DNA of 27,631 nt, from assembly GCA_947178315.1 (NCBI GenBank), contig CAMWXW010000001.1:1-27631 (forward strand), given 5' to 3'. The DNA is from an uncultured Desulfovibrionaceae bacterium. GTDB taxonomy: Bacteria > Desulfobacterota > Desulfovibrionia > Desulfovibrionales > Desulfovibrionaceae. Within the stretch, counting starts at the first letter, position 1. Every line of letters begins with the position of its first letter. A program made the position numbers and the translations under genes. Below the pieces are notes generated by a model that ran no database searches, was not told where the DNA came from, and was given only the letters and a program-made list of their open reading frames with translations. Shown here one piece after another: positions 8,204 through 16,161 of this stretch.

Positions 8204-8830
8204 TTATAGAGTTCGAGATAGAGTATGTCCAAATGATTCTAGCAGTTTTACTGTATATTCTGATTGTAAATATCCTAGTGCATGTTTTGCATGTGGAGCT
8301 TTATATATAGGAATGCTTGGGAAGTTCTCTTGGATAAGATAATATGGAACGACATCATCATCATCTGTACTGTAAATATATATCTGTTTATCTTGTATAA
8401 GTTCGTAATATGTAAGATAAAGCTTCTCGTAATCAGAATAGAGCTGTGTAATATTTACTACTTCCTGTGGAGGTGGGAGTGATGAACGTGTACAGAATGC
8501 ATAAAGAGTCTGCATTGTATCTCTATGAAGTTGTCGCTTCATGATATCAAGTTGAGTTTTGCGTTCTTTATAGGTGCCTATAAAGTCAACGAACGCTTGT
8601 AGGCCAATATATATATCAAAATGAATATCGCTTTCTAATAAATGGATAAGTCCAAGTGAGTGCCCAACACCAATCCGTACTGTTGACTCTATACACTCTG
8701 TACAGACTGAACCATAATATCCTCTATCCCATATTGTGTAAGGGAAAGAAAACGAAGATGTAAGATGCGTCCAGAAAGACGCATCACAACCAAAGCCATG
8801 CATGAATGTGTAAGAGAGTGTAGGTGTCAT
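8204..8830 (-). CDS. Alpha/beta-hydrolase, BioH-like
   Basis: A 208-residue small alpha/beta hydrolase. It has the oxyanion-hole FMHGFG near the N-terminus (9-14), the nucleophile elbow GHSLG with Ser58, an acidic TDDDD cluster (155-159) at the usual Asp position, and His183 in HAKHALGY, so a full Ser-Asp-His triad can be assembled. Its overall pattern resembles BioH-type pimeloyl-ACP methyl ester esterases (a cap segment with F...R...MKRQL..D...TL..F). Biotin synthesis is therefore a guess, since no bio gene is nearby. I chose the ATG at 8828-8830, four bases after the stop of the upstream barrel gene, because the family motif follows directly; neither it nor the ATG at 8866 has a clear Shine-Dalgarno, which suggests translational coupling. 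Confidence 0.65.
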   Translation of the reverse strand: MTPTLSYTFMHGFGCDASFWTHLTSSFSFPYTIWDRGYYGSVCTECIESTVRIGVGHSLGLIHLLESDIHFDIYIGLQAFVDFIGTYKERKTQLDIMKRQLHRDTMQTLYAFCTRSSLPPPQEVVNITQLYSDYEKLYLTYYELIQDKQIYIYSTDDDDVVPYYLIQENFPSIPIYKAPHAKHALGYLQSEYTVKLLESFGHTLSRTL

Positions 8831-8834
8831 ATTA

Positions 8835-9458
8835 TTAAAAAAGATAGCGGAAGCTAAAGATAACATCTATGCCACTAAGACTACGAACTGAGATATTGGT
8901 AAGATGTGGAGTAGAGTATCCAACATAGCGAACAGTGAGGTCAAGAATGGTGTCTTTTTTGACAGCATACCATGTTCCTAGTCCTGCCTGCCATACAAAA
9001 TTTCCGTATGAACTTCCGCTTCCACTATGGGCTCCTTCTTGTTCTATTGACATAATAGAAACACCAATACCACCCTGCGTATATATTGCTAGTTGAGGGA
9101 TAATATGCCAATCTAAGTAGATATTAGTAAAGATAGTGTGGGTTGTAATCCCTACTGATGCTAGGATATCTCTACTCTGTTGTGTTTTATCTTTTGTGCG
9201 AAATAGGTATTCAAACTCTATACGTAGACCAAAGGGCTTCATGAAGTAATATTGTCCCCCGAAGGCTGTCCCTATATTGAATGAAGAAAGATTACTCCTT
9301 TTCTTTTTCTGTGTTGTGGTATCTTTGAGATCAATTAATGTTGCAGAATAGCCGAGTTTTCCTGCTAAATAGACATGAAATGTATTGTGTTCTTCTGCAT
9401 ATGCCGAGGTGCATAGTCCACTTAGAAGAAGGAGCGTTGTGAGTAATAGCCTTTTCAT
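8835..9458 (-). CDS. Small outer-membrane beta-barrel protein (OmpA/opacity-like)
   Basis: A 207-residue exported protein. A Lys-Arg N-terminus and a Leu-rich core end in TSAYA, a good signal peptidase I site after about residue 21. The mature part alternates polar and hydrophobic residues in about eight strands, has Gly/aromatic-rich turns, and ends in FRYLF, the terminal-Phe signature recognised by the Bam complex. Length and pattern fit an eight-stranded barrel of the OmpA-transmembrane/opacity-protein type; the function is unknown and structural or adhesin roles are equally possible. AAGGAAAG lies at good spacing before the start. Its stop is followed within four bases by the hydrolase start, so the two are probably co-transcribed. 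Confidence 0.8.
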   Translation of the reverse strand: MKRLLLTTLLLLSGLCTSAYAEEHNTFHVYLAGKLGYSATLIDLKDTTTQKKKRSNLSSFNIGTAFGGQYYFMKPFGLRIEFEYLFRTKDKTQQSRDILASVGITTHTIFTNIYLDWHIIPQLAIYTQGGIGVSIMSIEQEGAHSGSGSSYGNFVWQAGLGTWYAVKKDTILDLTVRYVGYSTPHLTNISVRSLSGIDVIFSFRYLF

Positions 9459-9995
9459 TATTTCTTTCCTTATACCGAATCTATATTAATTATCTTAAGA
9501 AATCTCTGTGTAAATGGTATCGATGAACTTGTAGGCAGAGTCATTCTAGCTTCTACTTACAAAGGAGTCTATTTGCATAGTAAGCATTTTTAGATATAAA
9601 GGCAAATCCTTTTATTCTATTTTTATAATGAGTCCTTGTTATCTTTTGTATCTTTCTTCTTATCGTATTCTTTCTGTGTCCCTATATGTCGATGTATGTA
9701 TAATATAGCTAATATGCTTTTGTAATTGAGTCTATTTCGTAAATGAAGAGTCTACTATCATAAGAGGATTTTCTTAGACACTTTATATGGTTGTATTGGT
9801 GAGAGTAGACGTAGAGAGTGGAAGCTTTGAAAGAGCCCCAATTTTTGCTTGCTTGTTTTTTATTTGTAACATATAGTAGTATATCAATAATATCTTGCTC
9901 TCCTTGCTACTATGGATATGTCCATATTCTACTATATCATGTTTTCGATCATCTCCTAATAGAGAGATAGAACAGTCTATTAAATAGGATACATT
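9459..9995. other. 537-bp intergenic region between divergent outer-membrane protein genes
   Basis: It separates two divergently transcribed envelope-protein genes and should hold both promoters, but I found no convincing -35/-10 pair. ATGGA-TATG-TCCAT near 9912 is a small inverted repeat. No tRNA, coding region or terminator could be supported. A 73-codon minus-strand frame at 9783-10004 overlaps the start of the next gene and is not convincing. Confidence 0.5.
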
Positions 9996-11351
9996 ATGAA
10001 ACATCGTTTATTTACAATGATACTTGTTGTATGGTGCTATGTATTTCATACAGTACTTGTGCTTCCATTAGCACGGAGTGCAGAACGTTCACTAACTCCT
10101 TTCCAATCAAATCAAGGTAGGGGTGAATTCTTTATAAAAGATATACCCTTTAATGAAAAAGTTCTTTTAGAACAGGTAGTAGCTCTGGCTTTAGAGGATA
10201 AAGGGAATTCAAAGCTCTTAGTCCCTGAGAGTGTTCTTTTTAGTACTATCTCTGAATATGTAGAGCCTATATCTGATTCTTCTCATGAACATGTTTCACT
10301 TGATATCCTTGCTATTGAAAATCAACATATAGCACATTCTCGACACTATAGTGAGTACACAGCTTTTGAATATAGCGAAGTAGAACGTCCATCTAAGGTA
10401 CATATTTATCGCTCTACAACTGCTCTGCCTTTATTTTATAAAGATATTGGGCTTGATGATGAGACAGCTCCTCTCCCTTTTACTATAATGCTTTTTGGTA
10501 ACTATATGCAAACAAAAGTAGTTACCTCTAATTTTCAAGGTTCGTCGCTAGTACAAGATATATCATTCGGGAATATATCATTTGGTGACTTTAATATGCC
10601 TCTTACTGGTTTTGCAGATATCAGAGAAGTAGAGCAACGTTTTGTCACTGGAGGAGCACGATTTGCTGTTAATGTCTTACCATTCTGGTCTGTTTATGGA
10701 ATACTTGCCTGTAGTACGGGAAGTACAAAATCAGCTGTCAATGTAAAAAATATCTATATGAAAGATGTTGAACTCAAAGCAAATACAGGGAATAGTTTCA
10801 CCGATGCTCTGATTAATGGAATAATCCAAGGAATGGGCGATAGGCTTCTTGTGCGTGAAGGCTCTATGCCATTTGTTATGGATTTTGACGCATTTTCTAC
10901 AGGAATTGGTACGACACTAGCTATTGGAGGAAAGCTCTTTTTTACTACTGTAGATACAAACTATGTTATTACAAGTGTTGAAAGTGCACAGATTATGATT
11001 CACACAATAAATGCTTCTGCACGAGTAGGTATGCACAAAACAAAGGCTGGACAGCAAATGGCGATATGGTTAGGTGCAAGCTATATGGAAAATATCGTTG
11101 GTAGCAAAAAGTTAGGAGCTGTGATGTCCGTAGAGCGTTTAAGCGATCTCTTTCAATTAGATGGTCTAGCTCAGAGTATTGTAGGGAATAAACCTGCTGA
11201 TATCAAATGGTCTGTAAATCAAAAACCCCTTAATGTCTTTAGTGCGCTTGTAGGACTTAGATATTCTCCAAAGAGAAATTTTGATATCGTAACAGAAGTT
11301 GGATTTATCGATAGAGTCAATGTTATGGTGAGTGCAGCGTATAACTTCTAA
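9996..11351 (+). CDS. Exported protein of unknown function, probable outer-membrane barrel
   Basis: I do not recognise this 451-residue protein. It has a signal peptide (charged MKHR, a hydrophobic core, cleavage probably after ARSA at residue 29) and ends in VMVSAAYNF, with the C-terminal Phe typical of outer-membrane barrels. Residues about 30-150 are mixed and charged, perhaps a periplasmic or plug segment. From about 155 onward there are many amphipathic strand-like stretches rich in Gly, Thr and aromatic residues, including FITGGARFAVNVLPFWSVYG-like and FSALVGLRYSP-like segments. I infer a surface or transport barrel of about 12-14 strands. TAGGAT precedes the ATG. It is a single gene between divergent and downstream envelope genes; homologues in related pathogens would be worth comparing. 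Confidence 0.65.
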   Translation: MKHRLFTMILVVWCYVFHTVLVLPLARSAERSLTPFQSNQGRGEFFIKDIPFNEKVLLEQVVALALEDKGNSKLLVPESVLFSTISEYVEPISDSSHEHVSLDILAIENQHIAHSRHYSEYTAFEYSEVERPSKVHIYRSTTALPLFYKDIGLDDETAPLPFTIMLFGNYMQTKVVTSNFQGSSLVQDISFGNISFGDFNMPLTGFADIREVEQRFVTGGARFAVNVLPFWSVYGILACSTGSTKSAVNVKNIYMKDVELKANTGNSFTDALINGIIQGMGDRLLVREGSMPFVMDFDAFSTGIGTTLAIGGKLFFTTVDTNYVITSVESAQIMIHTINASARVGMHKTKAGQQMAIWLGASYMENIVGSKKLGAVMSVERLSDLFQLDGLAQSIVGNKPADIKWSVNQKPLNVFSALVGLRYSPKRNFDIVTEVGFIDRVNVMVSAAYNF

Positions 11352-11404
11352 AAAGAGGTACGTGCTAGATAGTGGCAACATGGCTTTATTCTTGATTCTG
11401 TAGC

Positions 11405-11435
11405 TATTCTATAGTAGAATAAATAAGTTATTTAT
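11405..11435. repeat. Two overlapping palindromes upstream of the epimerase gene
   Basis: TATTCTA-TAG-TAGAATA (11405-11421) runs directly into ATAAATAA-G-TTATTTAT (11419-11435). They lie 53 bp downstream of the stop of the exported-protein gene and 61 bp upstream of the epimerase start. This could be an operator, or a weak terminator of the preceding gene; the AT-rich stems and lack of a T tract make a terminator less likely. Confidence 0.4.
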
Positions 11436-11496
11436 GAGGGATATTCCTTTGTTGGAGTAAGTACTCTTGTACTAATTTGTGCTATAGAGGTAGGAT

Positions 11497-12468
11497 ATGG
11501 AAGTAGTCTTAGTCACAGGGACAGCAGGGTTTATTGGATTTCATACAGCGAAAGTATTATTGGAATCTGGATATGCTGTTATTGGTATAGATAATTTTTG
11601 TGACTATTATGATGTGAGGTTAAAAGAAGATAGACATAGAATTTTAGAGCAATATCCTCACTATACAGGACATAGAATAGATATTTGTGATGCTTCTCGT
11701 ATGGAGGCAATTTTTGAAGAAAACTCTGTTGACTATATTATTCATCTAGCTGCACAAGCAGGTGTTCGCTATAGTTTAGAGAAGCCTACACTCTATATTC
11801 AAACAAATGCACTTGGATTTGGTATTCTTATTGATTTAGCAAGACGATATGCAGTGAAGCATTTTATCTATGCCTCTTCTAGTTCTGTATATGGAGCAAA
11901 TACCCGTATTCCTTTCAAAGAAACAGATTGTGTTGAAGAACCCCTCAGTGTCTATGGTGCAACTAAGAAAGCAAATGAGTTGATTGCGTATTCATATAGC
12001 CATTTATTCCAGCTACCTACTACTGGATTGCGATTTTTTACAGTCTATGGTCCTTTTGGCAGACCTGATATGGCTTTCTTTAAGTTTACAAAAGCACTAT
12101 TCGAAGGGACACCAATAGATCTCTATAATAATGGTGATATGAGAAGGGATTTTACCTATATTGATGATATTGTAACTGGTATACTTGGTGTACTAAAGAG
12201 TATTCCTGATAAAGAGCCACCATATGTTATATATAATATAGGAAATACGATATGTGTACCTTTAGAGCAATGTATTGATATCTTAGAAAGAGCGACAGGT
12301 AAGAAAGCAAATATACGATATCTACCTATGCAAGATGGTGATATGTATGCAACCTATTCTGATATTACAGCATTACATAACGCTGTTGGCTATACTCCCA
12401 CAACATCAGTAGAAGAGGGCATACCTCGTTTTGTAGACTGGTATAAAGAATACTATAAAATAGCATAA
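11497..12468 (+). CDS. UDP-glucuronate 4-epimerase (extended SDR)
   Basis: A 323-residue cytoplasmic NAD-dependent epimerase of the extended short-chain dehydrogenase family. The nucleotide loop TGTAGFIG is at 7-14, the IDNFCDYYD block at 31-39 is characteristic of UDP-glucuronate epimerases of the CapI/LspL type, the Ser-rich ASSSSVYGAN is at 126-135, and the catalytic Tyr153-xxx-Lys157 is intact. FFTVYGPFGRPDM and NNGDMRRDFTYIDD are also typical of this subgroup. It interconverts UDP-glucuronate and UDP-galacturonate for LPS or capsule. It is slightly shorter than many homologues (about 335). GAGGTAGG precedes the ATG. No other sugar-nucleotide gene is adjacent. Confidence 0.88.
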   Translation: MEVVLVTGTAGFIGFHTAKVLLESGYAVIGIDNFCDYYDVRLKEDRHRILEQYPHYTGHRIDICDASRMEAIFEENSVDYIIHLAAQAGVRYSLEKPTLYIQTNALGFGILIDLARRYAVKHFIYASSSSVYGANTRIPFKETDCVEEPLSVYGATKKANELIAYSYSHLFQLPTTGLRFFTVYGPFGRPDMAFFKFTKALFEGTPIDLYNNGDMRRDFTYIDDIVTGILGVLKSIPDKEPPYVIYNIGNTICVPLEQCIDILERATGKKANIRYLPMQDGDMYATYSDITALHNAVGYTPTTSVEEGIPRFVDWYKEYYKIA

Positions 12469-12501
12469 GAGAGTATATAGATATATATTTTTATCACTGC
12501 A

Positions 12502-12548
12502 TACTACAAATGATACTTGCTCTATATACAATAATATCATTTGTAGTA
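12502..12548. terminator. Bidirectional hairpin between convergent epimerase and sppA genes
   Basis: TACTACAAATGATA (12502-12515) is an exact reverse complement of TATCATTTGTAGTA (12535-12548), giving a 14-bp stem with a 19-base loop. It sits in the 89-bp gap between two converging genes. The stem is AT-rich and there is no strong T tract, so termination may be weak, but a 14-bp exact repeat in this position is unlikely to be random. Confidence 0.65.
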
Positions 12549-12557
12549 GTAATTCTA

Positions 12558-13499
12558 CTATAGCATATTAGGCAACCATAGGTAATGGAATCCTGCTTCG
12601 AGAGAAAATGCTTCTGGAATAAATCTCTCTTCACCTAACTTCATACTCATATTACTATACTCTGTACCATCAGGAAGATCAGTTCTTCTATATGTAACTA
12701 CTTTTACCTTCTCTATATTGAGTTCCTTTTTTATTTGGGTAAGAGTATCTTCAAAATATCCTATAGAATCAATAAGCCCCATGTCTAATGCTTGATTTGC
12801 CGTGAGTATACGACCATCTTTATAGAGAGTATGAGTTTGTGCTTGAGGTCTATTTTCTGTAACGAGATGTTGGAATCGGGTATTCATTGAATCTACAATC
12901 GCACGGACAATATTAGTCTCTTCAGGAGTAGGTTTACGAAGAATAGAGCCCATATCTTTCATTGCTCCAGATGTTACTGTAGATGTCTCAATACCTATTG
13001 ATTTAAGAGTTTCAGCTATAGAAATACGTGTTACGATAACTCCAATACTTCCTGTTATGCTTGTTGGGTGAGCCATAATTGAGTGGCTTGCAAGAGCAAT
13101 ATAATAGCCTCCAGATGCTGCTACATCCATCATGAGAGTATATATTTTTTTGTTTCCTTCCATACGAATACGGTTGATTTCATTATATAAAATATCACTT
13201 GCCGTTACAGAACCACCAGGTGAGTTGATTGCAAGAATAATTGCTTTTACAGAAGTATCTTTCTGTGCAAGTCGGAGCTGAGCAGTTACTTCTTGTAATA
13301 TACTAGGGTGTGAGTTAAAAATACCTTCTTTTGGAATGCTTGAAATTACACCTGTTATATGTATAAGTGCAACTTTATCTGTTCCAGAACCACTGAGTGT
13401 TTTTTCAGAAAAGGCTTGAGGAGGACTAAATAATCCAAAGTCTCCACAGGCTGTTATTAATAGTGATATAACGAGTATCATCATAATGCGTATACTCAT
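12558..13499 (-). CDS. sppA: Signal peptide peptidase SppA (S49 family), predicted lipoprotein
   Basis: A 313-residue membrane-anchored serine peptidase that degrades cleaved signal peptides. The N-terminus MSIRIMMILVISLLITAC carries a lipobox with Cys18, so it may be lipid-anchored rather than only a transmembrane protein. The S49 core has INSPGGSV (91-98), the nucleophile Ser129 in DVAASGGYY and the general-base Lys181 in SGAMKD. The Ser-Lys separation of 52 residues equals that of the Bacillus short-form SppA. Length matches short single-domain SppA, not the double-domain E. coli form. AAGGAGG lies at ideal distance from the start. It is downstream of dciA on the same strand with a 181-bp gap. 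Confidence 0.9.
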   Translation of the reverse strand: MSIRIMMILVISLLITACGDFGLFSPPQAFSEKTLSGSGTDKVALIHITGVISSIPKEGIFNSHPSILQEVTAQLRLAQKDTSVKAIILAINSPGGSVTASDILYNEINRIRMEGNKKIYTLMMDVAASGGYYIALASHSIMAHPTSITGSIGVIVTRISIAETLKSIGIETSTVTSGAMKDMGSILRKPTPEETNIVRAIVDSMNTRFQHLVTENRPQAQTHTLYKDGRILTANQALDMGLIDSIGYFEDTLTQIKKELNIEKVKVVTYRRTDLPDGTEYSNMSMKLGEERFIPEAFSLEAGFHYLWLPNML

Positions 13500-13680
13500 A
13501 TAGCCTCCTTAAAAGTATGCTATGTCTTCTACATAGTCCATCATAATGCATCTATATAGTATACATGTCATATGTACGTAAAGCAATACATATATCTTTG
13601 TAGATTATGTGGCTGTATATTGGTACGTCTCATAGAATAGAGATGATAACTATGAAAGGGTAGTGTTCTTTTATAATCGT

Positions 13681-14136
13681 TTATGATGAGAGTGCTAAAA
13701 ATGCACTATACGCTCGAGCAACATAGCTTGTTGAAGGCAAGAGTGTTTGTGTAACATGCTGATGTTTAGGAACTCTAGGTTCTCCTATTGAGTATGTATG
13801 TATTGTATTGGCTTCTTGTACAAGTGAGTGTGCAGATGTCGTGTACTCAATAATGACATCTGTGAAATATTCATGTTCTAAAAAAGAGTTAACACTCTCA
13901 AGAAGCATAGGCTTATAATAATGCATTTCTTGGAAAGAAGAGGAGTCATGCGTTCCAACGATAAGATGTTTCTGTTTTGTACCAATAGGATATATATAGG
14001 ATATGATAGGCTCACCTACAATACTATCCCACTGCTTCCATAGAGGAAAGAGTTTACGTGAGATATCGAGTTCATCAAGAAGATTCGTATTTTTACTTTT
14101 TTGTAACGCATAATGTAAATAAGATTGTACTTCCAT
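13681..14136 (-). CDS. dciA: DUF721 protein, probable replicative-helicase loader DciA
   Basis: A 151-residue protein with the DUF721 core: LWKQWDSIVGEPI in the first third, a LIVGTHDSSSFQEMHYYKPMLL-type stretch, and a strand near VIIEYT. In bacteria without DnaC or DnaI, DciA proteins help load DnaB. That role is from family knowledge; nothing here shows it directly. The C-terminal 40 residues are Ser/Thr/His-rich and probably disordered. The start is the only in-frame Met near the family N-terminus, with a weak AAGAACAG upstream. It lies between recR and sppA on the minus strand, 238 bp from recR. Confidence 0.7.
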   Translation of the reverse strand: MEVQSYLHYALQKSKNTNLLDELDISRKLFPLWKQWDSIVGEPIISYIYPIGTKQKHLIVGTHDSSSFQEMHYYKPMLLESVNSFLEHEYFTDVIIEYTTSAHSLVQEANTIHTYSIGEPRVPKHQHVTQTLLPSTSYVARAYSAFLALSS

Positions 14137-14248
14137 ATCTGTTCTTATAGCATGAGAGAGGAGTATATTGCAATATCTCTGTGATGTCTTGATATATCTA
14201 TGTTATAAGAGTTCCTTTGCTTTCTTTATATTATTTAAGTTTATATAT

Positions 14249-14267
14249 GATAATGATACTCTATAAC
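14249..14267. promoter_or_regulatory. Possible Fur-box-like sequence between recR and dciA
   Basis: GATAATGATACTCTATAAC matches the classical 19-bp Fur box at 15 of 19 positions by my count; the first ten bases are exact. It is 112 bp upstream of dciA, not near a recognised iron gene, and AT-rich sequence makes chance matches common. Confidence 0.2.
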
Positions 14268-14374
14268 TACTGAAGAATATACGCATAATCAAGTAATAAC
14301 AGGTTTAGAAATAAATTCTCTCTCTAAACAATCTAGAGATAATTTTATATACAGGAATATAGACTAATACAATG

Positions 14375-14983
14375 TTACTCAAGACTATGTCTATATCTCA
14401 TAGATTGGCGTAATGTCTCTTTATCCATAAATTTTACCTCTGCTCCAAGAGGGATACCTTGTGCAAGTCGTGTAATTGCAATATGAGGATATTCTTTTTT
14501 TATGAGATGTGAGAGTGAAGTAATTGTGTTTTCAGCTTCTAGTGTTGTACCAAGTCCAAGTATGACTTCTTCTACCTTTCTTCTTTCTAACGCTGTCCGT
14601 AATCTCTGTATATCAGAGCTATCAAGATGTACTCCTGAAGTGCTTTCACTTGGTGTTAGAACAAGATAACGTCCCTTATAAAAACCTGCATTTTCTATGT
14701 GGAGAAAACTATCCCATTCTCTCACAATACAAAGGAGAGTATCATCTCGACCTGTATCTGAACAGAGAGAACATATTTCTGTATCAGAAAGTGTGCCACA
14801 GTGGGTACACTTAAATAGAATATCACGGAGTGAAGCTATATTTGTACCTAATGTTTTTACATCACGCTCTGGTAAATCGAGGAGAAAAAGGGCACAACGA
14901 AGTGCTGATTTTGGGCCAAGTCCGGGAAATTTCTGGAGTTGCTCTACTATGGTGCGTAGTGCTTCTGGTATATTTTCATTCAT
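14375..14983 (-). CDS. recR: Recombination protein RecR, divergent Toprim region
   Basis: A 202-residue RecR, which works with RecO (and RecF) to load RecA at gaps. The N-terminal helix-hairpin-helix FPGLGPKSA is intact, as is the four-Cys zinc finger (C..C near CTHCG and C..C near CSLC). The Toprim part is less typical: where homologues such as E. coli have VVE, this has IVR, and the GxLSPLxGIGP segment reads TPSESTSGVHL; TVEGE is TLEAE. The C-terminal AQGIPLGAEV block is conserved. The protein is full length, so these are substitutions, not truncation. AGGTAGAG precedes the start. It follows ybaB by 8 bp, the usual ybaB-recR pairing, but dnaX is not upstream here. Confidence 0.92.
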   Translation of the reverse strand: MNENIPEALRTIVEQLQKFPGLGPKSALRCALFLLDLPERDVKTLGTNIASLRDILFKCTHCGTLSDTEICSLCSDTGRDDTLLCIVREWDSFLHIENAGFYKGRYLVLTPSESTSGVHLDSSDIQRLRTALERRKVEEVILGLGTTLEAENTITSLSHLIKKEYPHIAITRLAQGIPLGAEVKFMDKETLRQSMRYRHSLE

Positions 14984-14991
14984 AGCTCTAC

Positions 14992-15300
14992 CTATAGAAG
15001 ACCAGGAATAGAGAATCCACCTGTAACACTAGACATATGTTCTTCTATCATGCCCTTGACTTTTTTTTGTGCATCGTTGATTGCTGTGATAATGAGATCT
15101 TGTAACATATCTTTATCTTGTAAAGCAATAGGATCAATGTGTAATGCTGTGATAGCATGCTCTCCATTGACTGTTACAGAAACAATTCCTCCACCACTTG
15201 TCGCTTCAACAGTCTTTGTTTTCAACTCTTCCTGTAAGGACTCTAGCTTTTTTTTCATTGATTGTGCTTGTTCTAATAATTTATTCATTCTAATCACCAT
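14992..15300 (-). CDS. ybaB: YbaB/EbfC nucleoid-associated protein
   Basis: A 102-residue small DNA-binding dimer of the YbaB/EbfC family. It has the N-terminal helix with QAQSMKKKLESLQEEL, the Gly-rich TSGGGIVSVTVNG strand, the IDP segment, and a Leu/Ile-rich helix before a Gly-Pro tail (FSIPGLL). All are family hallmarks at normal length. The first ATG (15298-15300) fits the family's short lead before the helix; an in-frame ATG four codons later (15286-15288) is an alternative start. It lies between infA (97 bp) and recR (8 bp), probably in one transcript. Confidence 0.92.
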   Translation of the reverse strand: MVIRMNKLLEQAQSMKKKLESLQEELKTKTVEATSGGGIVSVTVNGEHAITALHIDPIALQDKDMLQDLIITAINDAQKKVKGMIEEHMSSVTGGFSIPGLL

Positions 15301-15397
15301 CTCTTTGAGAAAACGAGTACTCTTAATATGTTGTAGTATGAAGACTATTTTTCTTAGTTATTATAATAGTTACAATCGATATTCTAATAGGGACGTG

Positions 15398-15616
15398 TTA
15401 TTTCATACGATATATTATTCGACCACGTGAAAAATCATAGGGGGAGAGTTCTACTTTTACTTTGTCTCCGGGTAATATCCGTATATAAAATTTTCTCATC
15501 TTTCCAGAAATATGAGCCAGTACAGTATGTCCGTTATCTAATAGAACTGTAAACATTGCATTGGGTAATGCTTCTTGTACTACTCCATCAGCCTCTATTC
15601 CTTCTTCTTTTGCCAT
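15398..15616 (-). CDS. infA: Translation initiation factor IF-1
   Basis: A 72-residue IF-1, the exact usual length, with a single OB fold: GVVQEALPNAMF, HISGKMRK, the ILPGDKVKVELSPYD core and RGRIIYR at the end. It binds the 30S A site during initiation. AAGGAG lies six bases from the ATG, and a good sigma-70 promoter is 26-55 bp upstream of the start codon, so this is the probable first gene of infA-ybaB-recR. Confidence 0.97.
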   Translation of the reverse strand: MAKEEGIEADGVVQEALPNAMFTVLLDNGHTVLAHISGKMRKFYIRILPGDKVKVELSPYDFSRGRIIYRMK

Positions 15617-15641
15617 TGGTTCTCCTTGATTATGTTTCTAA

Positions 15642-15671
15642 AGAATACATAATATATCTAGTTTTTGTCAA
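15642..15671 (-). promoter_or_regulatory. infA: Sigma-70 promoter of infA
   Basis: On the minus strand: TTGACA (15671-15666, consensus -35), an 18-base spacer, and TATTCT (15647-15642, 4 of 6 with consensus -10). Transcription would start near 15635, about 20 bases upstream of the ATG, with the AAGGAG ribosome site (15622-15627) in the short leader. Confidence 0.7.
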
Positions 15672-16161
15672 GTAGTTTACAATATATACTTGTTGAGCAT
15701 ATGTTCTTCTTGCAAGAATCAGTGCGTATTTTACTCTCATGACATGAGTGAGTAGATATCTCTTGTAAGTCTATGTATAATCAAATAAGAAGGAGTCTCG
15801 TAGAGAGAGCTTATGTGAAATAAGAAGAGAGAGTGCATAACTTGAGTCTCTAAGCAGACGTAGTGTAATACTTCATAATACTATTTGTATAAACTCCATT
15901 CATACATAGAGCTGATAGTGAAAAAGTATGTAGATATACTCTTCATAGGTAAGGGAAGAAGTGTCTAGAGGTCGCTTATAATGATAAAATATACTTTATC
16001 TTATGTTCCTATTGTATTTGCTCCTAGTTGGTATCTTGATTTGTATCATACATATTTTGTGTAATGCACTTTATAGAGATATCTATGAGATATAAGGTAC
16101 GTACTCAAGAAAAGTAGTGAGAAGTCTAGACATTTGCTAGATATCTCTTTATAGTTACTTT
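15672..16161. other. Long divergent intergenic region with palindromes, no gene found
   Basis: About 490 bp between the infA promoter and the U32 gene. It contains a perfect 12-bp palindrome TTCTTGCAAGAA (15707-15718) and a 13-bp one, CTCATG-A-CATGAG (15736-15748), just upstream of the infA promoter. Two similar purine runs, AATAAGAAGGAG and AATAAGAAGAGAG, occur near 15785-15835. No coding region, tRNA or terminator can be supported; a small RNA or decayed gene is possible. Confidence 0.4.

Noticed and set aside
9783..10004. 73-codon minus-strand frame as a gene
   Set aside because: It overlaps the start of the exported-protein gene, has no clear ribosome site, and its composition shows no recognisable domain.
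10292..10307. TGTTTCACTTGATATC as parS
   Set aside because: Only the left half matches; the right half is unrelated and it is inside a coding gene.
15421..15436. CCACGTGAAAAAT as a third parS site
   Set aside because: Only the central CACGTGAAA matches; the flanks differ and it lies inside the infA coding region.
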